IMG/VR virus record: IMGVR_UViG_3300042936_001070
Location: 1-22,257 of that record
Direction: 5' to 3' (one strand)
Length of the DNA: 22,257 nt
Source of the DNA: a virus
Part shown: piece after piece, positions 1-6,902 of the stretch
Layout: each line of letters opens with the position of its first letter
Numbering within the stretch: the first letter of the stretch is position 1
Notes under the pieces: model-generated
The model's database searches: none
What the model was told of the DNA's origin: nothing
Seen by the model: the letters and a program-made list of their open reading frames with translations, nothing else
Position numbers and translations under genes: made by a program

Positions 1-212
1 AAGAGCCTATCTTCATAACTTTTCAGCCGTGCGCTGCCCTGTGTGGTTTCGTAGAATTGTAAATAGGCTCTTAGTCCAAACTGAACTCCTGTTTCAGTTT
101 CCTGTTGCCATCTGCGCTTGGGTTCGCAAAGATGCACACTGAGTGAACTTTCTTTGCGAAACTCCTTGTCGCAATAACGACATTTATAGCTCGGCTTTGA
201 TTCGCTTGTCAT
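1..212 (-). CDS. C2H2-like zinc-finger phage protein (partial)
   Basis: Reading leftwards from an ATG at 212 the frame stays open to the window edge (70 codons), so the C-terminus is missing. Near the N-terminus there is a Cys-x2-Cys pair (KCRYCDKEF) followed by His and Cys (SVHLCEPKRRW), which is a zinc-finger-like knuckle. The next segment (GVQFGLRAYLQFYETTQGSA) matches what I remember of a conserved hypothetical protein found in many T4-like marine and freshwater phages; no function is established for it. The start is supported by a purine-rich GGTGGG just upstream and by a 29-bp overlap with the end of the preceding gene, typical of translational coupling here. Nucleic-acid binding is inferred from the zinc knuckle and the replication-gene neighbours. 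Confidence 0.8.
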   Translation of the reverse strand, partial: MTSESKPSYKCRYCDKEFRKESSLSVHLCEPKRRWQQETETGVQFGLRAYLQFYETTQGSARLKSYEDRL

Positions 213-648
213 CCCACCCATGCTCCCGAGCCAGTTGTTTTAGTTCTGCTGTGCTGTTTATCTGTGCCAACAACTCAAGTTCATCTTGTTTGTACGCAGG
301 ATAAATTTGTCTAAGAAACTTCACTGCCTTGCTGTTGTTGCCATCACGTTTCTTTTGCTTGATCCAGTCGTGTCTGAACGTGCCCATTCCTGGACTCACT
401 GTGGTAGCCGATAACCATTGCAGTTCTGGGTGGCGGCTGAGATCGAAGAAATGCTTGTTTAAGTTTTCGTTGCAACTCAGCAGGTAATAAGCCTGCAGGT
501 CTGCGCTGCCTTGTACACTGCTGCTCCAGCGTATCATCAAGAACGTGCTGAATTTTTTGCGCTCTTCGTCAGTAAGCTCACGATAAAACTGCCGATTCTT
601 GGTATCAAGCTGTTGTAGTTCATTGCTGATGTTTAGTTTATCGCTCAT
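184..648 (-). CDS. Putative clamp-loader small subunit (gp62-like)
   Basis: A 154-aa protein without signal peptide or membrane segment. The middle (NENLNKHFFDLSRHPELQWL, then a VSPG...FRHDWIKQKKR stretch) and the helical C-terminal part recall the layout of the small clamp-loader subunit gp62 of T4-like cyanophages, where an Asn-rich segment, an RPGKRFSKW-type motif and a short helical tail follow each other. In T4, gp62 pairs with the AAA+ subunit gp44 to load the sliding clamp gp45 onto primed DNA. gp44 and gp45 are not in the window. The start overlaps the preceding stop as ATGA, suggesting coupled translation. The family call rests on remembered pattern similarity only; it could instead be a conserved hypothetical of the same neighbourhood. 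Confidence 0.5.
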   Translation of the reverse strand: MSDKLNISNELQQLDTKNRQFYRELTDEERKKFSTFLMIRWSSSVQGSADLQAYYLLSCNENLNKHFFDLSRHPELQWLSATTVSPGMGTFRHDWIKQKKRDGNNSKAVKFLRQIYPAYKQDELELLAQINSTAELKQLAREHGWDDKRIKAEL

Positions 649-923
649 ACTGGATGGTGTTGTACTGATTCATGTTGTCGACCTAGTTGGTATATAACTA
701 TAACACGATCCAGTGCATCTTGCAAGCCAGGATTATACCTGGCTGCTTGTCGAATGTCGTGCCATAATTGGTCTTGGAGAATTTGTTCTCGTGTACTTGA
801 AGCGTCTCTACCTACTTCAAATCTGGTGTCTGGAGGATCACCCAGCTTTCTTGCATAAGTTACCCCATCGGCCTTTTCATAAATGTAAGTTGCTCCGGGT
901 TCTAATTTACCAACATTTTCCAT
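645..923 (-). CDS. Conserved T4-like phage protein, unknown function
   Basis: A 92-aa protein. The N-terminal half contains a characteristic GATYIYEKADGVTYARK segment and the C-terminal half is helical (DQLWHDIRQAARYNPGLQDA, followed by LDRVIVIYQL). I recognise the same pattern as a conserved hypothetical protein in cyanophage and pelagiphage genomes, but no role is known to me. It overlaps the upstream gene by 17 bp and the downstream gene by 4 bp (ATGA), so it sits in the same transcription unit as the clamp-loader-like and zinc-finger genes. No motif points to an enzyme. The ATG at 923 has only a weak ribosome-binding site, fitting re-initiation after the upstream stop. Confidence 0.85.
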   Translation of the reverse strand: MENVGKLEPGATYIYEKADGVTYARKLGDPPDTRFEVGRDASSTREQILQDQLWHDIRQAARYNPGLQDALDRVIVIYQLGRQHESVQHHPV

Positions 924-1410
924 AATCTACTATCTCACTTTGTCTTGATATGTCTTTGACGAAATACGCACACAGAGGTTTTTCAGTTCCGGTTTCTAAT
1001 GGTATTGCCAACAGTTGCCCGGGCTTGAGTTTGGGGAAATACCATTTGACGTCTTGATAGATATCCACAATTTCAATGGTGGCAAACTCGGGCCTGAAAC
1101 TGCTGAGAGGATTAAAACAAAACACACTGAAACCTCTGTCGTTAATGCTGGTTAGCGGCACAACTTCTAGATCGCCTAGATCAGGTTCGCCAATCAACAC
1201 ATGCCAGTCCACCGGCATCTTGATCTGGTTGTTGCCAATCTTCAACACCAGTGCCGGACTGTTGAAACTTTCTAAAAAGATTAACGGAATGTAAAAATAA
1301 TCTGGAGTTCTAGGATCGCTATTATCCAACACAGCAAAACGCAAATCTTCTACTTCATCAGGTATATCGTTTAGCTCGTAGGCTGTGTTTTCTAGCGTTA
1401 GGATTCTCAT
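907..1410 (-). CDS. Conserved T4-like phage protein, unknown function
   Basis: A 167-aa protein, probably mostly beta-structured, with segments that look strongly conserved among T4-like marine phages as I remember them: DYFYIPLIFLESF, GDLEVVPLTSINDRGF, FNPLSSFRPEF and a C-terminal CAYFVKDISRQSEIVDYGKCW-type ending. No catalytic motif, signal peptide or membrane segment is visible, and I do not know a function. It is the first gene after a roughly 215-bp gap and is probably expressed from the candidate promoter at 1554-1582; the three genes to its left overlap one another and likely share its transcript. A purine-rich AAGAAAG precedes the ATG. Confidence 0.85.
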   Translation of the reverse strand: MRILTLENTAYELNDIPDEVEDLRFAVLDNSDPRTPDYFYIPLIFLESFNSPALVLKIGNNQIKMPVDWHVLIGEPDLGDLEVVPLTSINDRGFSVFCFNPLSSFRPEFATIEIVDIYQDVKWYFPKLKPGQLLAIPLETGTEKPLCAYFVKDISRQSEIVDYGKCW

Positions 1411-1429
1411 TTTAACTTTCTTGTTTGTT

Positions 1430-1519
1430 TCATCTTACTTCTGTTACTATGCCGTTAAAGTTTGTCACATATGTAGTGTCTGTTAATTCGCAGTCAGGCG
1501 CCATATAAATAAGCTTCAT
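1430..1519 (-). CDS. Possible 29-aa small ORF
   Basis: A short ATG-to-TGA frame (begins MKLIYMAPDCELTDTT) fills much of the gap between the 167-aa gene and the glycosyltransferase-like gene, in the same direction as both, downstream of the candidate promoter at 1554-1582. There is no convincing Shine-Dalgarno sequence and I recognise no family, so it may be chance or the remnant of a gene damaged when the AT-rich neighbour was inserted. Confidence 0.22.
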   Translation of the reverse strand: MKLIYMAPDCELTDTTYVTNFNGIVTEVR

Positions 1520-1553
1520 TGCATGTGGGTGCTATCAGGTATAGATTTATATA

Positions 1554-1582
1554 ATTAAATATTGTACATCCTTGCTTATCAA
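1554..1582 (-). promoter_or_regulatory. Candidate sigma70-like promoter
   Basis: On the minus strand TTGATA and TTTAAT are separated by exactly 17 bp. It lies in the AT-rich gap right of the 167-aa gene, so AT composition raises the chance of a random match. It would drive the 167-aa, 92-aa, clamp-loader-like and zinc-finger genes. Confidence 0.4.
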
Positions 1583-1625
1583 TGTATGCCAACAAATCTA
1601 GTACATATAGTTCTTCTTTTTAAAA

Positions 1626-2411
1626 TTATCTACCGTAGACTATATATTTGTCTGGTCTATCATCAGACCAGGTGTCTGATAATAGATCAAGATTATTAGT
1701 TTTTGCTAGCCAGGCGCTATAAAGATAGTATTCTATTGTTTTACCTGTGCCCGGGTCTGGTCTATAGCTCTGCGTTAAATTATAACCTACTAGGTCTAAA
1801 ATACTTACATCTGTTTTGTCTAAGTATTCTAGCATGTCATTTACAAGTTTTGTAATTAAAATAGCAGGTGTTTCTGGCCGCAGGGTGCGGTCTATATAAT
1901 CCCATGGGTTTAAATCAAAAAATTTATATGCATTTATCCAATAAAACAAGTAGCTTACATCGTCGTCAAAATCTGGAACGTTATTTTTAAATTTGTCAAA
2001 TCTGGACATCGCTCTGTTATCTTTGATCATTGCCAAGATATCATAAGATTCTATAAAATAATCTTTACTGCACAAATGTAGATAGTAATCAGTTGGTATA
2101 AGATTGGCGCAGGCTAGTGTTAACATTATTTGACTTACCCAGCCGTCGTAGTTATGCCTTGGTCCAAATCTGTTGTCAATTCTCAGTGGAGCTACCATTC
2201 TTGGAATTTCTTCCCAGTGATAGATTTTAACCAAGGGGTAATATGAAACTATTTTTTGCAATCGCTCTAAATAATTTATATCATCATTTAAAATAATGTA
2301 ATGATAAAATTTTGTTACACTATATTTTTCAATTGATTCCAATAACCTAGGAATTAAATAAAAGTCTTGTTTGCACGTTACAGTTAAACCAGTAACTTGA
2401 CTGTTACTCAT
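1626..2411 (-). CDS. Glycosyltransferase-like protein (possible moron)
   Basis: A 261-aa soluble protein. The N-terminal third has alternating strands and helices (LTVTCKQDFYLIPRLLESIE, then FYHYIILNDD) as in a GT-A fold, and a DGWVSQIMLTLACANLI...DYYLHLCSKDYF segment recalls DUF6492-type glycosyltransferase-like proteins, in which a GW-x-Q-Q motif precedes an acidic metal-binding pair. A textbook DxD is not clear. Donor and acceptor are unknown. Its DNA is visibly richer in A and T than flanking genes, and the 215 bp downstream share that composition, pointing to late acquisition into a replication-gene block. It overlaps the 63-aa gene by 8 bp and has an AGGA ribosome-binding site about 8 nt before ATG. 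The family assignment is tentative. Confidence 0.55.
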   Translation of the reverse strand: MSNSQVTGLTVTCKQDFYLIPRLLESIEKYSVTKFYHYIILNDDINYLERLQKIVSYYPLVKIYHWEEIPRMVAPLRIDNRFGPRHNYDGWVSQIMLTLACANLIPTDYYLHLCSKDYFIESYDILAMIKDNRAMSRFDKFKNNVPDFDDDVSYLFYWINAYKFFDLNPWDYIDRTLRPETPAILITKLVNDMLEYLDKTDVSILDLVGYNLTQSYRPDPGTGKTIEYYLYSAWLAKTNNLDLLSDTWSDDRPDKYIVYGR

Positions 2412-2595
2412 TGTGTAAATCCTGCCATTTTAATAAAAACATTGTGAGTTCGGCCTGATTTTTAAAACTCAAATGTTTCCAGTTTACTTGCTTGCCGCAT
2501 CCTGTTTGTTGACACCAAACAGCCAATTGACATATGTCTTGGTCAACTTGCACCCAGGTAATGCCGTTGCCTCTGTCTATTATTTTAAAACTCAT
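2404..2595 (-). CDS. Small conserved-looking phage protein, 63 aa
   Basis: The reading frame is open further upstream, but the start is placed at the ATG at 2595 because it overlaps the uvsW stop as ATGA with GGA 7-9 nt upstream; an ATG two codons earlier (2601) is the alternative. The product (begins MSFKIIDRGNGITWVQVDQD) has two cysteines in CQQTGCGK, a Trp-rich pattern and a C-terminal helix ending LLKWQDLHNE. I recognise no family. Its coupling to uvsW suggests a role near recombination or replication, but T4 UvsW.1 similarity cannot be claimed from sequence alone. Confidence 0.7.
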   Translation of the reverse strand: MSFKIIDRGNGITWVQVDQDICQLAVWCQQTGCGKQVNWKHLSFKNQAELTMFLLKWQDLHNE

Positions 2596-4076
2596 TTCCA
2601 TTCCACTTTCTCTATAGTAAAAGGATAGTTGGCCTCTCGATAAAACTGTTTGCGTTTGGTCAAGTGTCGTTTCGCAAACTTGCATGTACTGGTTATGTCC
2701 CAGATTTGCACATGGTCTTTGTCCTCCGCTTTGCGAATGCCACGCCCGATACTTTGTATGACCCTAACAAAACTCTTGCCAGGCTCAAGCAGCACAAGAT
2801 TAAAAATACGGGGAATATTAATACCAACAGCCGCAACGCCGTAAGTGGCAATAATAATTTTGTTGGTGCTGGTGGCAATTTCGTCGTATTCATCTTTGCG
2901 ATCTTTGGCCTTGGTTGATCCTGATACAAAAACCACATCGGGTTTGTCCTTTAATAAACTGAACAGTGTGCTCAGTTCCACCTGCAGCATCTTGCCTGTT
3001 TCAATCCTGTCAATCAGGATCAAGGTATTACCACCATCTTTGATGGCATCAACCAGCCCAGCAATGTGAGCAATGCGTTCTGCATTGGTAGTCAAGTATT
3101 TAAGCTCGCTTTGATAATCTTTGTAATCAGCATGGTCCACCAATTGCACAATGTTCACATGACAGTTGGCCAAATGGCCGGCATCTTGCAGTTCACTGGC
3201 ACTTAGTTTACCCACAGTATCTCCAAGGCTGCAAAATATACTCATGTATTCAGACGGCTCTTTGGGTATAGTACCAGTCAAGCCCCAACGAATTGGAATA
3301 TGCGCCATCACGCCAGTCAGCAGAGTCTTTAATGCATCTGCTTTGGCCATGTGTACCTCATCCACGATAACACACACTACCCCTTCAAGAAACTCTTGAA
3401 TGGTGATCTCCGCTTCTGCGTTCTTGGTATTTTTTAACAGGATATTCAGACTCTGCCAGGTACAGATGGTATGAGTACGACCAAACTCTTTGCGATCGCC
3501 AAAATAAACACCCACATCCAGCTGCATGTTCACATAATCTTGTTCTGTTTGTGTAACTAGGCTTTTGTTGGGTACAATCACAATGCTTCTACCGTATGCA
3601 CTGACTGCATCGCTCAATGCTGCAGTAATAACTGTTTTGCCGGCGCCGGTTGCAATTTCTTGTACACACTGTGGATTGGCAAAGAATCTGTTGATAATTT
3701 CAGGCTGATAGTCTCTGAGTTCCATGGGTTCACCGGCTTTGACATGACCCGGGGGCCATGCAATATGACTGTAGCTTTGCTCGTTGACTGCCGTGAACTC
3801 AAAAGTGGTACGATACTGTCTGGTATCTACTAACTGGCAGTCGTAACCGTGATCATCAAGATAAGGAAGAATCTCTGGCAGAAGGTTGATATATGTGCTG
3901 CCACCCAGCTGAAAGAAGCTGACCTTGCCGTCCCATCGACCCAATCGTACACTGGGCTGGTATCTAGCGCCTGGAATCTCAAATTTAAATTTGTTGACCA
4001 GGTTCTTGCGGGTAGTCAGGTCTAGACCTTCTATTTTTACATTGACTTCGTCGGAAATGATTATTTTGGCTTGCAC
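2592..4076 (-). CDS. uvsW: UvsW-type SF2 DNA/RNA helicase
   Basis: A 494-aa superfamily-2 helicase, close to the roughly 500 aa of T4 UvsW. Residues 1-110 form the UvsW-type N-terminal DNA-binding wing (PSVRLGRWDGKVSFF resembles the RYGNWDGR segment of T4). Then come a Q-like motif RDYQ (121-124), Walker A ATGAGKT (142-148), DEVH box (239-242), motif III LTGT (266-269) and, near the C-terminus, ATYGVAAVGINIP and the arginine-finger motif QSIGRGIRK. In T4, UvsW unwinds branched intermediates and R-loops, promotes branch migration and helps switch from origin- to recombination-dependent replication. The start is GTG at 4076. It sits two bases downstream of the 387-aa gene and is coupled to the 63-aa gene after it. 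No own promoter was seen. Confidence 0.95.
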   Translation of the reverse strand: MQAKIIISDEVNVKIEGLDLTTRKNLVNKFKFEIPGARYQPSVRLGRWDGKVSFFQLGGSTYINLLPEILPYLDDHGYDCQLVDTRQYRTTFEFTAVNEQSYSHIAWPPGHVKAGEPMELRDYQPEIINRFFANPQCVQEIATGAGKTVITAALSDAVSAYGRSIVIVPNKSLVTQTEQDYVNMQLDVGVYFGDRKEFGRTHTICTWQSLNILLKNTKNAEAEITIQEFLEGVVCVIVDEVHMAKADALKTLLTGVMAHIPIRWGLTGTIPKEPSEYMSIFCSLGDTVGKLSASELQDAGHLANCHVNIVQLVDHADYKDYQSELKYLTTNAERIAHIAGLVDAIKDGGNTLILIDRIETGKMLQVELSTLFSLLKDKPDVVFVSGSTKAKDRKDEYDEIATSTNKIIIATYGVAAVGINIPRIFNLVLLEPGKSFVRVIQSIGRGIRKAEDKDHVQIWDITSTCKFAKRHLTKRKQFYREANYPFTIEKVEWK

Positions 4077-4078
4077 TG

Positions 4079-5242
4079 TTATGCTCTTCGTTGTTGATTA
4101 TTATATACATCTGCAGCAAAATAAACAACCTTTTTGGCACGTTGTAACAGCATGTTCTTTTCGCCACCGTGCATCATGCCCACCGAGCTCAATAACAAAG
4201 GAATAGGTTGCGTCCAATCAGATTTGAACTTGTTAAAAAACACAATTTTGTTGCCGTCGTTAACAGGTTCTTTTTTGTCATTGCCGACCCGATGCACCTG
4301 CTCGGGATTGAAATACTTAAGAACAAATTTTTCGTACAATCTATCACTCATGTCAGGTTCGTACACATATATGGGCCAACGGCCGGCAATGTTGGCGTAG
4401 GCAATGATATCTTCAAACACTGTTGCGTCCGGAGTTGGAGCAAATCTAGTTTCTTGAGCTGTCATTAAATTGAACACTCGCGGCGAATACTTGTCTATCA
4501 ATTGTTGTTCAATTGTTGTGTCAACAGTGTAACCAAGTTCTGCAGACATATCAACCAATGAATCAACATTGCTGGAGTGAAATCCGCACCAGTTGTTGAT
4601 GTAGTCCACCAAGGTATTGGCAGCATTGGTAATGCTGTACCCACAGTGTGTGGCCACCAGTTTAATTTCGTAAGGGTCTGATTCACAGGCCAAAATCAAT
4701 TGTACCAGTTCTTCAAACTTGGGATCTATTTCAAAGTCGTTGTTTCTAGCAAATCCATTTGCAGCAATCACATTGGTTTCGGTCATGCCCAGTCGCCAAA
4801 CTTTATCAGCACTGTTGTCAAATTGCCAGGTGCCTTGGCTAATTTTTGCCAGTTCTCTTATACTGTCAATCATTTTTACATCATACGGAAACCTTAAAGC
4901 AATAGAATCGCCGTCCACATACACTCGTCGAGTGCGATCAATTATCCTTATGCTCATACGATACTGCGGATTTTCTACTGGGCTGGTATCAATACCAAAG
5001 TTGGCCAGCTGCTTGCGATACTTGAGCACCAATTTGCATGCCAGTGCTGCTTGCTTGTCAGTCAGCGCACGGCCATCCATACTGGCCACACTCATGCTAT
5101 GCACAATAGCAACATCGTACCGGGCCAGACTGATTATAGGTGGGGTATTTTCAAAGATGCCAAAAAGTTTTCCAGTAACCAAATCACGATCACCATTGAT
5201 AACTTCTATGTAATCTTCTACGTAGGGGAATTTTTTTAGCAT
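4079..5242 (-). CDS. Unrecognised 387-aa protein next to UvsW
   Basis: The start is set at ATG 5242 (begins MLKKFPYVEDYIEV); an in-frame extension to 5311 would read through a terminator and promoter. No nucleotide-binding loop or catalytic motif is evident. Around residues 120-150 the pattern DSIRELAKISQGTWQFDNSA followed by DKVWRLG resembles the short beta-rich 'W-x-F-D...W-x-L' repeats that precede SNF2-type helicase cores (HARP-like). The last 100 residues (RWPIYVYEP..., KIVFFNKFKSD, KKVVYFAADV) alternate strands and helices like a RecA-like lobe lacking ATP motifs. With UvsW two bases downstream, a helicase-associated or DNA-binding role is plausible but only inferred. Its promoter (5249-5277) predicts transcription beginning at or next to the A of ATG, with no ribosome-binding site visible, i.e. 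a leaderless message. Confidence 0.8.
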   Translation of the reverse strand: MLKKFPYVEDYIEVINGDRDLVTGKLFGIFENTPPIISLARYDVAIVHSMSVASMDGRALTDKQAALACKLVLKYRKQLANFGIDTSPVENPQYRMSIRIIDRTRRVYVDGDSIALRFPYDVKMIDSIRELAKISQGTWQFDNSADKVWRLGMTETNVIAANGFARNNDFEIDPKFEELVQLILACESDPYEIKLVATHCGYSITNAANTLVDYINNWCGFHSSNVDSLVDMSAELGYTVDTTIEQQLIDKYSPRVFNLMTAQETRFAPTPDATVFEDIIAYANIAGRWPIYVYEPDMSDRLYEKFVLKYFNPEQVHRVGNDKKEPVNDGNKIVFFNKFKSDWTQPIPLLLSSVGMMHGGEKNMLLQRAKKVVYFAADVYNNQQRRA

Positions 5243-5248
5243 AAAGTA

Positions 5249-5277
5249 ATTATAGCACATGTTGAATGCAAAGTCAA
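5249..5277 (-). promoter_or_regulatory. Strong sigma70-like promoter, leaderless output
   Basis: Minus-strand TTGACT, 17-bp spacer ending TGC (extended -10), TATAAT. The first two T of the -35 box are also the last T of the terminator T-tract at 5276-5304. Six bases separate the -10 hexamer from the ATG at 5242, so the predicted +1 falls on the start codon. Confidence 0.85.
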
Positions 5278-5304
5278 AAAAAAGCTCACCTAAGTGAGCT
5301 TTTT
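5276..5304 (-). terminator. Rho-independent terminator after AAA+ ATPase
   Basis: An 11-bp perfect inverted repeat (AAAAAGCTCAC / GTGAGCTTTTT) with a 4-nt loop, followed on the minus strand by a run of eight T. It ends transcription from the ATPase gene 45 bp downstream of its stop. The A-run on the other side could let it act in both directions, but no plus-strand gene reads into it. Confidence 0.88.
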
Positions 5305-5348
5305 GAACCAATAGTAAAAGGAGCTAACAAAAACTTCCGGTTCTAAAC

Positions 5349-6377
5349 TTATGCTGCTCGCATGCAAGTGGTACGAGCCATTTTCTCCCACGTGCCAGGA
5401 AAGCTCTTGTACAGTTGTGCAATCTTGATTGCCATGCGCAGGCTCATCTCGCGCAATGCATTCTTGTTCTTGTCCATGAACGCAATGATCTCGTCTTGCC
5501 CAATTTCTGTAATATCCATGTCTGCAAACAGGTCGCCGCTGGCAGCAATTTGTTTGATACGCAACAGTTTGTCACGCATGGTATCCAGAGTTAAATCAAG
5601 ATAGTGACAGCGGCTTTGCAGTGCATCCAAGTGATCTTTGATCTTTTGGCTTTTCATCTGATCAAATTTGAGGTTGGTAATAAAGATCACACTACCCTTG
5701 AAACTGAAGCTGTTGGGAATGCCTTCGTCTTTGAGCGCACGACTTTCACTCAACCACGAAATTTTACGGCTCTTGCCTGAGTCTAGGGCACCTTTCAACA
5801 AGTTCAACGATACATCGTCAAACAAGATGGTGTCACAGTCATCAAACACCAGAACACAATTGCTGTCTGAATATTTGTATAATGCCATGTACAGGCCCAA
5901 TGCAGTGGCACTACCTTTGACTACCTCGGCACGTAGACGCTTGCCTGCAATCTGATCAAACAAACAAGCCTTCTCAATTTCACGCTCAACGCCATAACTC
6001 TTGCCCACACCCGGAGGACCCGACACAATCATGGCACGGATGTCGCCGTTGGTGGCAGCCTTGGTCATTTCAGTCAACATTTCAAAACGTTCAGCGATCT
6101 CTGCCATGCGTTCGTCATCTGTTTGGACTGCAACTGCAGCCTGTGCGATCACCGCAGACACTGCTGCATCGCCTTCTGCCACAAACTCGTAGTCAGTAAT
6201 GCCGTTGACCTTGATGCGGATGTCATCTGGGAATCCTGGGAACTGCTCGCCGTTCTTGACAGTGACATAGTTACCTTTGGCGGTACATTTAATTTGCTCA
6301 ACCAATTGGAACACTTTGCCAGAAACGTCTGTGGTACGATATGCACCAGATTTGATGCGAATAAATGAAGTACTCAT
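5349..6377 (-). CDS. AAA+ ATPase (T4-like phage type)
   Basis: A 342-aa protein. The N-terminal 65 residues are beta-rich and of unknown role; an Ala-rich linker follows (70-85), then a AAA+ core with Walker A SGPPGVGKS (119-127), Walker B VLVFDD (175-180) and a sensor-1 Asn in IFITN (231-235). The C-terminal 90 residues form the helical lid. Proteins of this type are common in T4-like and other large phages, usually annotated only as ATPase; holder- or remodelling-type roles are guesses. It is not gp44 (clamp loader), whose motif context differs. It has its own promoter (6429-6457), an AAGGAG ribosome-binding site before ATG and a terminator after the gene, making it a single-gene unit, which suggests expression control separate from the uvsW unit. 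Confidence 0.9.
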   Translation of the reverse strand: MSTSFIRIKSGAYRTTDVSGKVFQLVEQIKCTAKGNYVTVKNGEQFPGFPDDIRIKVNGITDYEFVAEGDAAVSAVIAQAAVAVQTDDERMAEIAERFEMLTEMTKAATNGDIRAMIVSGPPGVGKSYGVEREIEKACLFDQIAGKRLRAEVVKGSATALGLYMALYKYSDSNCVLVFDDCDTILFDDVSLNLLKGALDSGKSRKISWLSESRALKDEGIPNSFSFKGSVIFITNLKFDQMKSQKIKDHLDALQSRCHYLDLTLDTMRDKLLRIKQIAASGDLFADMDITEIGQDEIIAFMDKNKNALREMSLRMAIKIAQLYKSFPGTWEKMARTTCMRAA

Positions 6378-6428
6378 ATACGGCTCCTTGTTTAACGATG
6401 TAAGTTTCTTTGTTATTATTATTCAAGT

Positions 6429-6457
6429 ATTATAGCAAAATAGAGATTATTGGTCAA
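6429..6457 (-). promoter_or_regulatory. Sigma70-like promoter of the ATPase gene
   Basis: Minus-strand TTGACC, 17-bp spacer ending TTTTGC, TATAAT. The -35 starts 4 bp after the stop codon of the 103-aa gene. Bases around it (TTGACCAATAATC, TGCTATAAT) are shared with the promoter at 6874-6902. Confidence 0.85.
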
Positions 6458-6460
6458 CCG

Positions 6461-6772
6461 TTATGCAAATTCTAACTCTTGTGCTGGAAAGCGGATTGAA
6501 CCTTCGTAGTCCAGTTGATCCCGCTCAAACTCAGTAAGATAGTCATCGGCTACAATATTCCAGTCAACAATGTACTCACGGTAGTACGAACTGTCTTGTT
6601 CAATCTTTTCACGCAAAGCCATAATAGCCATGGTTACATCTTTGCCTTTAAAATTCTTGACCACATAGTCGTTGCCGCCCTTGGCCTTCCAGTACTCAGG
6701 GCACTCGCCTGCACCGTCCCAGTCATGGGCGCCGTAGTTTTCGTAAACTTGAGTGGTGATTAATAATTTCAT
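6461..6772 (-). CDS. Conserved phage protein, unknown function (103 aa)
   Basis: A 103-aa acidic protein with a distinctive N-terminus (MKLLITTQVYENYGAHDWDG, then GECPEYWKAKGGNDYVV) that I recognise as a conserved hypothetical protein spread through many unrelated tailed phages and prophages. No function is known to me; the Asp/Trp/Gly-rich start could be a fold core or a ligand loop. Translation is coupled to the 24-aa ORF upstream: the ATG sits inside that ORF's stop as ATGA, and a GAGGAG ribosome-binding site lies within that ORF's last codons. Transcription should come from the promoter at 6874-6902. Confidence 0.88.
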   Translation of the reverse strand: MKLLITTQVYENYGAHDWDGAGECPEYWKAKGGNDYVVKNFKGKDVTMAIMALREKIEQDSSYYREYIVDWNIVADDYLTEFERDQLDYEGSIRFPAQELEFA

Positions 6773-6843
6773 TGTGCTAACTCCTCTGCAGATGGAATAT
6801 AAACATAATCCTCTTCGTCTTCAACATAGATCCAATAGCCCAC
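6769..6843 (-). CDS. 24-aa GTG-start small ORF, coupled leader
   Basis: GTG at 6843 is preceded by a strong AAGGAG ribosome-binding site and opens a 24-codon frame whose product is rich in acidic and aromatic residues (starts MGYWIYVEDEEDYVYIP). Its stop overlaps the ATG of the 103-aa gene (ATGA). It begins immediately downstream of the promoter/leader cassette at 6852-6902, exactly where the neighbouring cassettes place their first gene. It could be a functional microprotein, a translational leader controlling the 103-aa gene, or the remnant of a longer gene. I know no family for it. Confidence 0.6.
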   Translation of the reverse strand: MGYWIYVEDEEDYVYIPSAEELAQ

Positions 6844-6851
6844 GATTTTCT

Positions 6852-6884
6852 CCTTGTTAATTACTATACAGCTATTATAGCACG
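6852..6884 (-). repeat. Promoter-leader cassette, copy A
   Basis: Diverged copy of the 33-bp element found at 7086-7118 and 7334-7366: -10 region TGCTATAAT, then TGTATAGTAA, then TAACAAGG (ribosome-binding site). It differs from the other two copies at a handful of positions. Confidence 0.85.
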
Positions 6885-6902
6885 ATGGTGATTATTGGTC
6901 AA
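6874..6902 (-). promoter_or_regulatory. Sigma70-like promoter, -35 fused to a stop codon
   Basis: Minus-strand TTGACC, 17-bp spacer ending GTGC, TATAAT. The last codons and stop of the 61-aa gene (GTT GAC CAA TAA) supply the -35 box. Drives the 24-aa ORF and the 103-aa gene. Confidence 0.87.

Noticed and set aside
1504-1511. TATAAATA on the plus strand, identical to the T4 late-promoter core
   Set aside because: It points rightwards into minus-strand genes with no plus-strand gene downstream; likely chance in AT-rich DNA.
4719-5213. Plus-strand open frame of 164 codons
   Set aside because: Lies wholly opposite the 387-aa gene, has no family-like motifs, and its codons mirror the minus-strand gene; a shadow frame.
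5243-5311. N-terminal extension of the 387-aa protein
   Set aside because: It would be encoded by a perfect terminator hairpin and a consensus promoter, so the open frame there is accidental.
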